64,000 nucleotides of DNA, taken from Anabaena sp051781005. Its GTDB lineage: Bacteria; Cyanobacteriota; Cyanobacteriia; Cyanobacteriales; Nostocaceae. The stretch spans positions 460,540 through 524,539 of the forward strand of contig NZ_JBPWOA010000006.1 in the NCBI RefSeq assembly GCF_051781005.1, given 5' to 3'. The notes below the pieces were generated by a model, which worked only from the letters and a program-made list of their open reading frames with translations, was not told the origin of the DNA and did not search any database. This document shows positions 1 to 8,122 of this stretch, piece after piece. The position numbers and the translations under genes were made by a program. Every line of letters begins with the position of its first letter. Position 1 is the stretch's first letter.

Positions 1-21
1 AAATTGAATATAAAAAGTCAT

Positions 22-40
22 ATGGGTCTATAGAACCTAT
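22..40 (+). promoter_or_regulatory. Upstream palindrome, peptide cassette copy 1
   Basis: ATGGGTCTATAGAACCTAT is the diverged first copy of a palindrome found before all three leader-peptide genes. Position is conserved relative to the start codon. It could be an operator or part of the promoter; no regulator can be named. Confidence 0.4.
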
Positions 41-62
41 ACATTAAGTTGAGGCTATAATC

Positions 63-248
63 ATGCTAGATAAAAACATCCAATCTAATTTGCTTGAAGA
101 GCTATCCACAGAGCAGGAAGAACTTATAGCTGGGGGAAAATCCGGGTATAGCAGCGACAGAGATGTGGCCTGGTTTCCAGTACCAGTACCAGTACCAGTA
201 CCACCCCCACCCCTACCCCTACCATATCCATATCCCCATAATAGATAG
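63..248 (+). CDS. Double-glycine leader peptide with proline-rich core, copy 1
   Basis: A 61-residue peptide. Residues about 10-25 (LLEELSTEQEELIAGG) form a typical double-glycine leader like those of cyanobacterial bacteriocin/RiPP-like precursors, which are cut after GG by C39-peptidase ABC exporters. The predicted core (residues 26-61) has a short polar start, then four VP dipeptides, a PPPP run, and LP and YP pairs ending in HNR. No modifying enzyme or exporter is in the window, so the product and its maturation are unknown. The start is fixed by alignment with the two paralogues. The proline runs should need EF-P for translation. Confidence is high that this is a real gene family, low for function. 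Confidence 0.75.
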   Translation: MLDKNIQSNLLEELSTEQEELIAGGKSGYSSDRDVAWFPVPVPVPVPPPPLPLPYPYPHNR

Positions 249-734
249 TTGATGAACTAGGTAGTCTGCTCTAAAAAACTTACTCAAAACCAAATAAATC
301 CCGACAAACCAGACATTAAATAGTTTTGGTATTCTTTTCGGTACCTTCCACGGTTGGGAATCCGATGCCATTCATAGGCAATTCACCAGAGCAGTGTCTA
401 TAAAGAGGTGAACTCAACCTCCACAATTCACTGCCTCCGCAAGCTACAGACGACACAAAAAGAGTTTGAAAACTCTTAATTAAATCCTAATTTTTAATGT
501 TAACTGCGGTATTTTCATCTCTACGTTGAATATGTCCGCAGTTTTAATATTTATATACTCTATTCGCAAAGGAGTCAAATCTACTTTGCTTTTCAGTAGA
601 AGGATCTGTAATTAGTTTTGTATAAGTAATAAAACAATACTTTTTCAAGTATTTCAAAAGTTAGAAGTTTAATTCGTAAGTTTACAACTAGGGAATCATT
701 TAATTTTTCAATAAATTGAATATAAAAAAGTCAT
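249..734. other. Non-coding 3' region of cassette copy 1
   Basis: No gene is seen. The first ~180 bases resemble the regions after copies 2 and 3 (including a stretch like TTAAATAGTTTTGGT). A palindrome AAGAGTTTGAAAACTCTT lies at 460-477 and a terminator-like hairpin at 502-543. The long conserved 3' region may be an untranslated tail or may hold a small RNA. Confidence 0.5.
502..550 (+). terminator. Conserved terminator-like hairpin, copy 1
   Basis: AACTGCGG at 502-509 pairs with CCGCAGTT at 536-543, with partial pairing inside the loop arm, and is followed by a T/A-rich run. The same hairpin recurs at 1416 and 2455 with compensating changes in the stem. Confidence 0.55.
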
Positions 735-753
735 ATAGGTTTATAAAACCTAT
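735..753 (+). promoter_or_regulatory. Upstream palindrome, peptide cassette copy 2
   Basis: ATAGGTTTATAAAACCTAT is a near-perfect 19-bp inverted repeat 36 bases before the start codon at 790. It contains TATAAA, which could act as a -10 box, so the palindrome may overlap the promoter. Inference only. Confidence 0.45.
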
Positions 754-789
754 GAATAAATTGAGGCTACAGTCATTGAGGCTATAATC

Positions 790-1002
790 ATGTTAGATCA
801 AATCATTCAATCTGATTTGCTTGAGGAATTATCCACAGAGCAAGAAGAACTTATATCTGGGGGACAATTACGCTCTAACGGCGGAGATGTCGCTTTTATC
901 CCACCCCCACCCCCACCTCCACCTCCACCCCTACCCATACCCCTACCCATACCCATACCCCCTAGAGGTGGACGCGGAGGTAGACACGGATCTCGTAGAT
1001 AG
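790..1002 (+). CDS. Double-glycine leader peptide with proline-rich core, copy 2
   Basis: A 70-residue paralogue of the peptide at 63. The leader (LLEELSTEQEELISGG, about residues 10-25) is almost unchanged. The core has a run of ten prolines, then LPIPLPIPIP, then a basic Gly/Arg tail (RGGRGGRHGSRR). The basic tail with a polyproline stretch recalls proline-rich antimicrobial peptides, but this is a resemblance in composition only. The upstream palindrome and TTGAGGCTA element match the other copies. No processing genes are adjacent. Confidence 0.75.
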   Translation: MLDQIIQSDLLEELSTEQEELISGGQLRSNGGDVAFIPPPPPPPPPPLPIPLPIPIPPRGGRGGRHGSRR

Positions 1003-1873
1003 TTGGTGAACTAGGTTGCCCGCTCTGAAGAATTTACCTAAAACCAGATAAATCCCAACCAACCAAACAAACATTAAATAGTTTTGGTGTTGTCTTCAGT
1101 ACTTTCCACTGTCGGGAATCAGATACTATTCACAGGCAATTCACCACAGCAGTTGCTACAACAGAGAAATCCCATTCAGAGGGAACAGGAAAAACTCATG
1201 TTTAAAAACATGAGATTGAAATAATGACACTGTTTTTTTTCGTGCCACTCTCCTTCAAAAAACATCTTTTTTTTGACTGAGCTTTAAACTCAGAACAAAA
1301 GTTTTTTGTTTTTTATCTGTTCCCTGTTCCCTTTTTTTTGTAACACACTGCATATGCAAGCTAAGATGCTAATGAACAAGAGTTTTAAAACTCTTAAATC
1401 TTCATTTTTAATGTTAACTGCGTCATTTTCACTTCGTATTTTGAACATGACCGCAGTTTTCACATTTATATACTTTATTAAACAGGGGGTTATTTTTTTG
1501 TTGCTGTTCACAACTATAACATAAACAAAATTTCCATCAAATTCATTAAGTGAGAGGAATAACCCGTATTTCTCACAAACAATGTAATCTCAATTTGTAT
1601 AACCCCTATAGAGAATCGGTTTCAGGCATTTTTTACAAGGTTGATTTTTGATGCAGTATGAAACTCCAGAATCCAGATTTTATAAGGGTTTGAGAATTTT
1701 GGTGAGAAATCCGGGAATAATTAGACAAGCGAAAGATAGCAAGAGCGCAATATTAGTATTATTCTCTATTTTGCTTTTTAATAAAAAGTATTTCAAAGGT
1801 TAGAAATTCAATTCGTAAGTTTACAACTTGGGAATAATTTAATTTTTCAATAAATTGAATATAAAAAAGTCAT
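1003..1873. other. Non-coding region between peptide cassettes 2 and 3
   Basis: About 870 bases without a credible gene. It holds the conserved 3' tail of copy 2, a palindrome AAGAGTTTTAAAACTCTT (1378-1395), the terminator-like hairpin (1416-1460), unrelated AT-rich sequence, and then the conserved 5' flank of copy 3 from about 1788. Opposed reading frames at 1290-1524 are read as chance. Confidence 0.5.
1416..1460 (+). terminator. Conserved terminator-like hairpin, copy 2
   Basis: AACTGCG at 1416 pairs with CCGCAGTT at 1451-1458, extended by ATTTTCA-type pairing, and is followed by TTTT. It is homologous to the hairpins at 502 and 2455. Confidence 0.55.
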
Positions 1874-1892
1874 ATAGGCTTATAAAACCTAT
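1874..1892 (+). promoter_or_regulatory. Upstream palindrome, peptide cassette copy 3
   Basis: ATAGGCTTATAAAACCTAT is the third copy of the palindrome, 36 bases before the chosen start codon at 1929. It keeps the TATAAA core seen in copy 2. Confidence 0.45.
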
Positions 1893-1928
1893 GGATAAAT
1901 TGAGGCTACAGTCATTGAGGCTATGATC

Positions 1929-2213
1929 ATGTTAAATCAAATCATTCAATCTGATTTGCTTGAGGAGTTATCCACAGAGCAGGAAGAACTTATATGTGGG
2001 GGACAATTCGGTTTTCCACCACCTTTCCCACCACCATGTCCACCTCCTCCATTGCCACCTTTTCCAGGCTGCGTACCTCTACCTTTACCCCTTCCCATAC
2101 CCCCTGGAGGTGGACAGGGAGGTGGAAGCGGAACCCCACCATTCCCATCATACCCACCCACTCCCATACCTCCTGGAGGTGGACAGGGAGGTAGACGCAG
2201 ACATCGTAGATAG
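1929..2213 (+). CDS. Double-glycine leader peptide with proline-rich core, copy 3
   Basis: A 94-residue paralogue with the longest core. Leader: LLEELSTEQEELICGG. The core has FPPPFPPPCPPPP, a PLPLPLPIPP stretch, and a GGGQGG motif that occurs twice, ending in GGRRRHRR. Two cysteines appear in the core, plus one in the leader just before GG where the others have Ala or Ser. An ATG at 1923 is in frame, but alignment with copies 1 and 2 puts the start at 1929. The doubled IPPGGGQGG block shows that cores grow by internal duplication. Confidence 0.75.
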   Translation: MLNQIIQSDLLEELSTEQEELICGGQFGFPPPFPPPCPPPPLPPFPGCVPLPLPLPIPPGGGQGGGSGTPPFPSYPPTPIPPGGGQGGRRRHRR

Positions 2214-2454
2214 TTGGTGAACTAGAACTCGCTCTGAAGAATTGACCCAAAACCAGATAAATCGCGACAAACCAAACATTAAATAGTTTTGGTGTTGTCT
2301 TCAGTACTTTTTACTGTCGGGAATCAGATACCATCCATAAGCGATTCACCACAGCAGTTGCTACAACAGACAAATCCCAGTAACATACTGCATATCCAAG
2401 CTAAGAGGCTAATCAATGAGAGTTCTAAAACTCTTAAATCCTCATTTTTAATGT

Positions 2455-2500
2455 AACTGTGGCATTTTCATTTCGTATATTGAAAATGACCGCAGTTTTT
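2455..2500 (+). terminator. Conserved terminator-like hairpin, copy 3
   Basis: AACTGTGGCATTTTCA pairs with TGAAAATGACCGCAGTT, followed by TTTT. The G-U pair and matched changes relative to copies 1 and 2 support selection on the stem. Confidence 0.6.
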
Positions 2501-2623
2501 ACATTTATATACTCTCTTAGAAAGGAGTTAAATCTTTTTTAAAACTGGTATTATGGTTTGTCAATCTGCAAGAATGCGATGTACAGTTTGTCTGTTTTTT
2601 CTATGATGTATGGGTAATTTACG

Positions 2624-3328
2624 TCATGGATAAAATCCCACACCCCCCTGATGTTCACAGTGAAAACCACGCTGTTGCCAAGCTTGTATATCTACATCTA
2701 CCAGTTTTGTTACTTGTGAGCATTGGGGCTGAATAATTTGACTTAATACCGCCCAAAACAAACTACGAATCATATCTAAGACTGTTTTTATCCCAGATTC
2801 CCGATTACCAGGAATGCCAATTTCCCTAACTACTTCTGGTTCTACCCAAATTCCATGAGCGCCTAAGATAATCTGTGCCATCAATTTGGCTCGGAAAATA
2901 TGCGTACCAGAAGTAATTAATTTTACTTTCCTTACCTTCCAATTTCGCAAAATTGGTATCCCATAATAAAAATTCTCAAAGGTGGAATTAGCGCAATTCT
3001 CTAACCAGACTTGTTCTAAGTCTGCTGCTTCCCGCTGAAAAATTAGCAAAATACAGGGATCTAGTGAACCATGAGAAATTAAGATCGGGATTCGGGGATA
3101 CTGTTTTGCTAGTTGGGCTACATAAATTTCCCTGCGAATGCTGCCCCCAAGCACGAAAAAAGCATCTATCGGCTGTGAGGAGGCAGAAACTAAGGTTATA
3201 GTAGTGAAAGTCAACCAAATACCCAAGATCAAACACAAAGCAACAGCAATATTTTGTAACAACCGCCTGAATTTTCTCAATCTGTTCTTCAAGTAAATTG
3301 ATGAATTGATGATAAATTTGTGCTTCAT
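2624..3328 (-). CDS. YdcF/SanA-like DUF218 family protein
   Basis: A 234-residue protein with one N-terminal membrane segment (about residues 25-50) and a DUF218-type domain starting at DAFFVLGGS, followed by IRREIYVAQLA and a later IPILISHG strand. ElyC/SanA/YdcF proteins have a Rossmann-like fold and are linked to envelope integrity, but their reaction is not settled. The domain is expected outside the membrane. It is transcribed alone, toward the peptide cassettes. Family assignment is fairly sure; the role is unknown. Confidence 0.65.
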   Translation of the reverse strand: MKHKFIINSSIYLKNRLRKFRRLLQNIAVALCLILGIWLTFTTITLVSASSQPIDAFFVLGGSIRREIYVAQLAKQYPRIPILISHGSLDPCILLIFQREAADLEQVWLENCANSTFENFYYGIPILRNWKVRKVKLITSGTHIFRAKLMAQIILGAHGIWVEPEVVREIGIPGNRESGIKTVLDMIRSLFWAVLSQIIQPQCSQVTKLVDVDIQAWQQRGFHCEHQGGVGFYP

Positions 3329-3647
3329 AACATAGAAAATAAAAGCTTTGTTGTCTAATATTGATAAATACTGCCATCAAGTCAACAAAGTGCTATCTTA
3401 GAAAAAGAATTTAGGGTGTAAAGATGCTGCTGTGACTAGTGTCACATTAATCCTGTGGTTGTTTTTACGGAAAAATAGAAAAATCCAAGAGATTATTCTT
3501 AATAAAAAGACAGTAATTTCCACATCATTTACAAGGAAAAAAATGATGAATTAAGCATAGCTGAAGATGAGGATATAAAAACTTAAAAATATCAGGAAAG
3601 CCTGATTGCTAAACTGTCAGTAACCCAACTATTCCATCTGAATATAC
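3329..3647. other. Divergent intergenic region
   Basis: About 320 AT-rich bases between the divergent YdcF-like and Ctp genes. It presumably holds both promoters; I see no clear motif, RNA or repeat. Confidence 0.4.
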
Positions 3648-4985
3648 ATGAACCAATCTGCGAAACGTCACTCACCGCTCCAAGTAGCCTTGATTGGTGG
3701 AGCGATCGCTACTACTGCTACTCTATCTGTATTTGCTCAAGCTTGGACGAGGTGCGTTCACGCGGCTCTACAAGATAGTCCCAAGGCGTTAGTTGACCAG
3801 GTATGGCAACTGGTGAATCGTGAATATGTTGATGGCAAATTTAATCAACAAGATTGGCTAGCAACTAGGCAGAGCCTGTTAAATAAAGACTATACTTCCA
3901 ATGAACAAGCTTATGTAGCCATCCGCGAAGCCCTGCAAAAACTGGGAGATCCCTACACGCGGTTTATGGACCCCAAACAATTTGAAACCCTGACTAGTCA
4001 AACATCAGGGGAAGTTTCGGGAATTGGTATTCGCATGGAAGTTAACGAAAAAACCAAGCGATTGACCGTTGTTGAAGCTATAGAAAATTCTCCTGCACTC
4101 AAAGCAGGGATAAAATCAGGCGATGAGATTTTGGCAATTGACGGTAAACCAACTCTCAAGATGAAGGTAGATGATGCATCTAACCTGATTCGAGGGAAAG
4201 CTGGTACTGCTATCACCTTACGGCTGGGAAGAACGGGAAAAAATGAATTTGATTTGAAGCTGACAAGGGCAACTATAGAAGTCCCCACAGTGCGTTATAC
4301 CCTCAAACAAGAAGGTGGTCGTCGGGTTGGCTATATTCGTTTAAGAGAGTTTAGCGCCCATGCAGCTGATCAAATGCGTCGGGCTATTCGTGACTTGAAC
4401 GGTCAAAAAGTCGATTCCTATGTTTTGGATTTGCGAGGAAATCCTGGTGGTTTGTTGCAAGCAAGCATAGAAATTGCGCGGATGTGGTATGACAATGGTG
4501 CAATTGTCAAGACTGTAGACCGTGTGGGAGGTAGCGAAGAAACTAAAGCCAATCGTACAGCCTTGACAAATCGACCTTTAGCCGTGTTAGTAGACGGTAA
4601 TTCTGCTAGTGCCAGTGAGATTCTCACCGGCGCACTCAAGGATAATAAACGGGCGGTTGTTGTTGGTAGTCAAACCTTCGGTAAAGCTTTGGTGCAATCA
4701 GTCCATGAACTGACAAATGGTTCTGGGTTAGCAGTTACCATTGCTCACTACTACACTCCTAAAGGTACAGATATTAACCATAAGGGGATTACTCCTGATA
4801 TTCAACTAGATTTGACAGAAGCACAAGAGCGTCAGTTGGCTTCTAATCCAGATTTAATCGGGACTTTGAGCGATCCACAATATGCCCGTGCGATCGCAGT
4901 TCTGTCTAATAGCAAATTTGCTCAACCCCTTGTAATTCCTAACTCACAGCCACTGAGCGTTCGTGCCGAAGACTTGAAATTTTAA
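3648..4985 (+). CDS. ctpB: Carboxyl-terminal processing protease (S41)
   Basis: A 445-residue serine protease of the Ctp/Prc family. Order: N-terminal signal/anchor (about 10-35), a helical part, PDZ domain (about 105-195; VSGIGIRMEV, SGDEILAIDG), then the S41 catalytic core. Catalytic residues read directly: Ser321 in NSASASE, Lys346 in FGKALVQ and Gln350, with the usual 25-residue Ser-Lys spacing. Cyanobacterial Ctp proteases act outside the cytoplasmic membrane; CtpA matures the D1 protein, while CtpB and CtpC have other substrates. The choice of ctpB over other paralogues rests on overall resemblance and is not certain. A terminator follows. Confidence 0.85.
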   Translation: MNQSAKRHSPLQVALIGGAIATTATLSVFAQAWTRCVHAALQDSPKALVDQVWQLVNREYVDGKFNQQDWLATRQSLLNKDYTSNEQAYVAIREALQKLGDPYTRFMDPKQFETLTSQTSGEVSGIGIRMEVNEKTKRLTVVEAIENSPALKAGIKSGDEILAIDGKPTLKMKVDDASNLIRGKAGTAITLRLGRTGKNEFDLKLTRATIEVPTVRYTLKQEGGRRVGYIRLREFSAHAADQMRRAIRDLNGQKVDSYVLDLRGNPGGLLQASIEIARMWYDNGAIVKTVDRVGGSEETKANRTALTNRPLAVLVDGNSASASEILTGALKDNKRAVVVGSQTFGKALVQSVHELTNGSGLAVTIAHYYTPKGTDINHKGITPDIQLDLTEAQERQLASNPDLIGTLSDPQYARAIAVLSNSKFAQPLVIPNSQPLSVRAEDLKF

Positions 4986-5028
4986 GCTTCGTTGTTAGAT
5001 GTTCATGTATTTCTGTGATTAATTTCCT

Positions 5029-5061
5029 CCCACTCTGGCAATGCAGGGTGGGATTTATTTT
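5029..5061 (+). terminator. Rho-independent terminator after the Ctp protease gene
   Basis: CCCACTCTG (5029-5037) pairs with CAGGGTGGG (5044-5052) around a 6-base loop, followed by ATTTATTTT. It sits 44 bases after the stop codon. Confidence 0.75.
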
Positions 5062-5124
5062 GCAGGAGGCAGAAGAAAGAAGGTGGTATATATTTATTGA
5101 TATCAGCCAGAAAAATTCAGATTT

Positions 5125-6093
5125 ATGAGTCATCAGCCAGTTGAGGCAAATACCAGCCAAAGCTTACTCCCAAAGGTTTCGGTGGTAATACCTATTTATA
5201 ATGGTGAGGCAGATTTACCAGACTTGCTTAATTGTCTGTTGTCGCAAAATTATCCCCAAGGCCAAGTAGAGTATTTGCTAGTGGATAATAATAGTAGCGA
5301 TCGCACTCTCTCCATTATCAAAGCAACTGCTGAAAATTCCCCCATCACTATCCTGCCCTTAAGTGAAAACAAAATTCAAAGTTCTTACGCCGCACGCAAC
5401 ACAGGTATCAGAACCGCCGTAGGTGAAATCATCGCTTTTACCGATGCAGATTGTCGTCCCCAACCCCAATGGCTAAATTCATTAATTCAGCCTTTCATTA
5501 ACCCAGAAATCGTAATTGTCGCTGGTGAAATTTTGGCACTACCAGGTAAAAGCCTGCTTGAACAACACGCAGACAAGCAAGAAACCTTATCTCAAAAACA
5601 TACCCTAGCCCATAAATTTTGTCCTTATGGTCAAACTGCAAATTTAGCAATTCGTCGCCATCTCTTCACCACAGCAGGTTTATTTCGTCCCTATCTCACC
5701 ACTGGTGGAGATGCAGATATTTGTTGGCGTATTCTCAAAGCTAATCTTGGCCGTTTAGAATTTGCTCCAGAAGCCATTGTCCAACACCGTCACCGATTGA
5801 CAATAAAAGAATTAGCTAGTCAATGGCAACGTTACGGACGTTCTAATCGCTATTTACATGAACTACATGGCGTAGACTTGATGCGTGAAATGGCACCCCA
5901 AGACTACGGTTATCGTCTACTACGTTGGTTACTCAAAGAAGTACCAAAGGAAAGTTTCAACAACATCATTGGTAAAGCCAGTCTTGTAGATTTGTTAGAA
6001 ACTCCCATTGGTTTATTTACCGCTAGAGCGCGTTCTCAGGGGCAAAGAAAGGCAAAGTTGCCAGAAAATGCCAAAATGATTGAATGGTTGTGA
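5125..6093 (+). CDS. Family 2 glycosyltransferase
   Basis: A 322-residue GT-A fold glycosyltransferase. It opens with VSVVIPIYNGEADLP (about 18-32), then LLVDNNSSDRT, and the metal/nucleotide-sugar motif FTDADCRP (about 109-116). GGDADICWRI near residue 193 and QWQRYGRSNR are typical of the acceptor-side half. No membrane segments are evident, so it probably acts at the cytoplasmic face on a lipid or polysaccharide acceptor. Donor and acceptor cannot be told from sequence, and no partner glycosyltransferases are adjacent. Confidence 0.8.
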   Translation: MSHQPVEANTSQSLLPKVSVVIPIYNGEADLPDLLNCLLSQNYPQGQVEYLLVDNNSSDRTLSIIKATAENSPITILPLSENKIQSSYAARNTGIRTAVGEIIAFTDADCRPQPQWLNSLIQPFINPEIVIVAGEILALPGKSLLEQHADKQETLSQKHTLAHKFCPYGQTANLAIRRHLFTTAGLFRPYLTTGGDADICWRILKANLGRLEFAPEAIVQHRHRLTIKELASQWQRYGRSNRYLHELHGVDLMREMAPQDYGYRLLRWLLKEVPKESFNNIIGKASLVDLLETPIGLFTARARSQGQRKAKLPENAKMIEWL

Positions 6094-6135
6094 TACTCTC
6101 CGACTCAAAGGTTTGGAGATGCTGAAAAAATCCGA

Positions 6136-6396
6136 TCAACCACCACAAAAATCATCTAATCTCACATCCTTCCAAATCTCAGAAACCTGCCACCCTGTGT
6201 TGCCAATAGAGTAAACTACCGGATTATCTCGCAAAGGTATATATTGAGGTCCTTGATTTTCTTCACTTGTGAATGCTGTTTCATCAATTAATGCTTCTGG
6301 AGAATACAGAGATTCCTTTTGCAGATTTTGCTCTTCTTCCTCCATATTCTTGATTTTATCGAGAAGGAGTTTTTCGGATTTTTTAATCAGTTTCAT
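6136..6396 (-). CDS. Hypothetical small acidic protein
   Basis: An 86-residue protein, not recognised. The N-terminal half is a charged, probably helical stretch (KKSEKLLLDKIKNMEEEEQ); the C-terminal half has NPVVYSIGNTGWQVSEIW and ends in DDFCGG. There is no signal peptide or membrane segment, and no strong ribosome binding site. Its organised composition argues for a real gene, but this is a modest claim. Confidence 0.45.
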   Translation of the reverse strand: MKLIKKSEKLLLDKIKNMEEEEQNLQKESLYSPEALIDETAFTSEENQGPQYIPLRDNPVVYSIGNTGWQVSEIWKDVRLDDFCGG

Positions 6397-6643
6397 AGTT
6401 TCTGTATTTAAAATTTTGACAAGTGGACATTAAAGGAAAAAAATTTCCAGACTGATTTTAAGCCAGACCAATATAGTCTTTCAATAACAGTCAGAAAGAT
6501 CAGCAAAAAGCTCGTATGAAATAGAGTTGTAAAAAACTACCTGCGGAAAACTAGGATACAACAAATTTACAGAAAATACGAGTGGTCTAGTCAAAAATTT
6601 ATTGATGGTGAGGCTTAAACCCTTTCCTATCCTGCTTCCTGCC
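6397..6643. other. Intergenic, nothing recognised
   Basis: AT-rich sequence between two minus-strand small genes. No repeat or RNA structure is evident. Confidence 0.3.
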
Positions 6644-6832
6644 TTAAATTACATCCCCAACATTGAAAGTTTTCCCAGCTACTGTTACTTGGTCGTTAGG
6701 CTCTAATTTTCGCCCGCGTCGGGTTTCAATTGTGCCATTGACTTTGATCTCGCCATCAATAATCATCAATTTGGCTTGTCCTCCCGTTGCGGTGATACCC
6801 ACTAACTTTAAAAACTGGTCTAGCTTAATCAT
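6644..6832 (-). CDS. S4-domain RNA-binding protein (YbcJ/YaaA type)
   Basis: A 62-residue protein that is almost only an S4 domain: IKLDQFLKLVGITATGGQAK, then GEIKVNGTIETRRGRKL and a C-terminal VTVAGKTFNV strand. Stand-alone S4 proteins of this kind bind structured RNA, often linked to ribosomes. The length matches the family. Start chosen at the only ATG before the domain. Confidence 0.8.
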   Translation of the reverse strand: MIKLDQFLKLVGITATGGQAKLMIIDGEIKVNGTIETRRGRKLEPNDQVTVAGKTFNVGDVI

Positions 6833-7147
6833 GTTAAAACTGGTTGAGAATAAATAATTGTCATTGCTTTTTTACTTTTAAAAAAGGCAATGGGCTACGC
6901 CGCATCAGAGGCGATCGCAGATTATTCTATCTTAAATACCTTATTTTTCGTTCTTACTTACGGAATATTGCCTGAGAAAGGTTAGTAAGGTGCGTTAAAT
7001 GCGGAAAATTGCTTGATTGTTACCGAATTATAGAGTTTGATATACCTTAAAAGACGCTTACTATCAAGCTAAAAATACCAACTTAAATTATCTCTTTTTC
7101 TTAACTCCGCGATAAAATTCTCTAGCACAATAACGCACTTAATACCC
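6833..7147. other. Divergent intergenic region before menB
   Basis: About 315 bases between the S4 gene and menB, with one HIP1 octamer near 6911. No clear promoter motif or repeat is seen. Confidence 0.3.
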
Positions 7148-7981
7148 ATGCAAATAGACTGGAAAACTGTCAAAACCTACGAAGATATCCTGTATCAAAA
7201 AACCGACGGCATCGCTAAAATCACCATCAACCGTCCCCATAAACGTAATGCTTTTCGCCCTAAGACAGTTTTTGAACTATACGAAGCTTTTTGTGATGCC
7301 CGTGAAGATACCAACATTGGTGTAGTTCTATTTATGGGTGCAGGCCCCCACACTGATGGTAAATATGCTTTCTGTTCTGGTGGTGATCAAAGTGTACGCG
7401 GACAAGCTGGTTATGTTGATGATGCAGGTATTCCCCGTTTAAACGTTTTGGACTTGCAACGTCTCATTCGTTCCATGCCAAAAGTAGTAATCGCGTTAGT
7501 TGCTGGATATGCCATTGGTGGTGGTCACGTTTTACATTTAATTTGTGACCTCACAATTGCAGCCGATAATGCCATTTTTGGACAAACAGGCCCCAAAGTT
7601 GGCAGTTTTGATGGTGGTTTTGGTGCGAGTTACCTAGCACGGATAGTAGGACAAAAAAAAGCACGAGAAATTTGGTATCTTTGTCGTCAATATAATGCCG
7701 AACAAGCTTTAGAAATGGGTTTAGTTAATACTGTCGTCCCCATAGAACAACTAGAAGCTGAAGGTATACAATGGGCGCAAGAAATATTAGAAAAAAGCCC
7801 TATTGCCATTCGTTGTCTCAAAGCTGCATTTAATGCCGATTGTGATGGACAAGCTGGTTTACAAGAACTAGCTGGTAATGCCACCCTACTCTATTACATG
7901 ACAGAGGAAGGATCTGAAGGAAAACAAGCCTTTCTCGAAAAACGTCCCCCGAATTTTCGGGAATTTCCTTGGTTACCTTAA
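7148..7981 (+). CDS. menB: 1,4-dihydroxy-2-naphthoyl-CoA synthase
   Basis: A 277-residue crotonase-fold enzyme closing the naphthoate ring in phylloquinone (vitamin K1) synthesis, the photosystem I quinone. Motifs: NRPHKRNAFRP near the start, the oxyanion/CoA part FCSGGDQSVRG, YAIGGGHVLH, and the MenB signature QTGPKVGSFDGGFGASY. The C-terminus NADCDGQAGLQELAGNA and MTEEGSEGKQAF closely follows E. coli MenB. The Gly in QTGPKVG fits the bicarbonate-dependent class, by analogy. It is alone here, without other men genes, and a hairpin follows. Confidence 0.95.
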   Translation: MQIDWKTVKTYEDILYQKTDGIAKITINRPHKRNAFRPKTVFELYEAFCDAREDTNIGVVLFMGAGPHTDGKYAFCSGGDQSVRGQAGYVDDAGIPRLNVLDLQRLIRSMPKVVIALVAGYAIGGGHVLHLICDLTIAADNAIFGQTGPKVGSFDGGFGASYLARIVGQKKAREIWYLCRQYNAEQALEMGLVNTVVPIEQLEAEGIQWAQEILEKSPIAIRCLKAAFNADCDGQAGLQELAGNATLLYYMTEEGSEGKQAFLEKRPPNFREFPWLP

Positions 7982-7994
7982 TTAAAATAAGGGC

Positions 7995-8026
7995 AAAATC
8001 GCATCTTGCTGACAGGTGCGATTTTT
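7995..8026 (+). terminator. Terminator after menB
   Basis: AAAATCGCA (7995-8003) pairs with TGCGATTTT (8017-8025), ending in a T run. It lies between convergent genes, so it may serve both strands. Confidence 0.7.
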
Positions 8027-8122
8027 GAAAAGTAAAAATTGGCAAAACTTAAAATTTTAAAGTCAAATTTTATTTTGAACAAAGAAAAAATTGATTACAG
8101 TAATTACAGTAAATAAGGGCAA

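Larger units (their letters stand above)
1..2560 (+). repeat. Three tandem copies of a proline-rich peptide cassette
   Basis: Three similar units lie head to tail, with peptide genes starting at 63, 790 and 1929. Each unit has the same upstream stretch (a 19-bp palindrome about 20-40 bases before the start codon, then TTGAGGCTA), a leader-peptide gene, a conserved 3' region beginning right after the stop codon, a hairpin of the AAGAGTTTTAAAACTCTT type, and a terminator-like hairpin. The 5' flank of copies 2 and 3 (about 646-789 and 1788-1928) is nearly identical. Copy 1 starts at the window edge, so more copies may lie upstream. Leaders are conserved while the cores differ, as expected for a duplicated and diversifying precursor family. 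Confidence 0.85.

Noticed and set aside
1290..1524. Opposed 72-73 codon frames between peptide cassettes
   Set aside because: They overlap each other on opposite strands, cover the conserved hairpins and have no ribosome binding site or recognisable domain.
1946..2250. Several long frames across the third peptide gene in other phases
   Set aside because: The low-complexity proline/glycine DNA opens all frames; only one carries the conserved leader.
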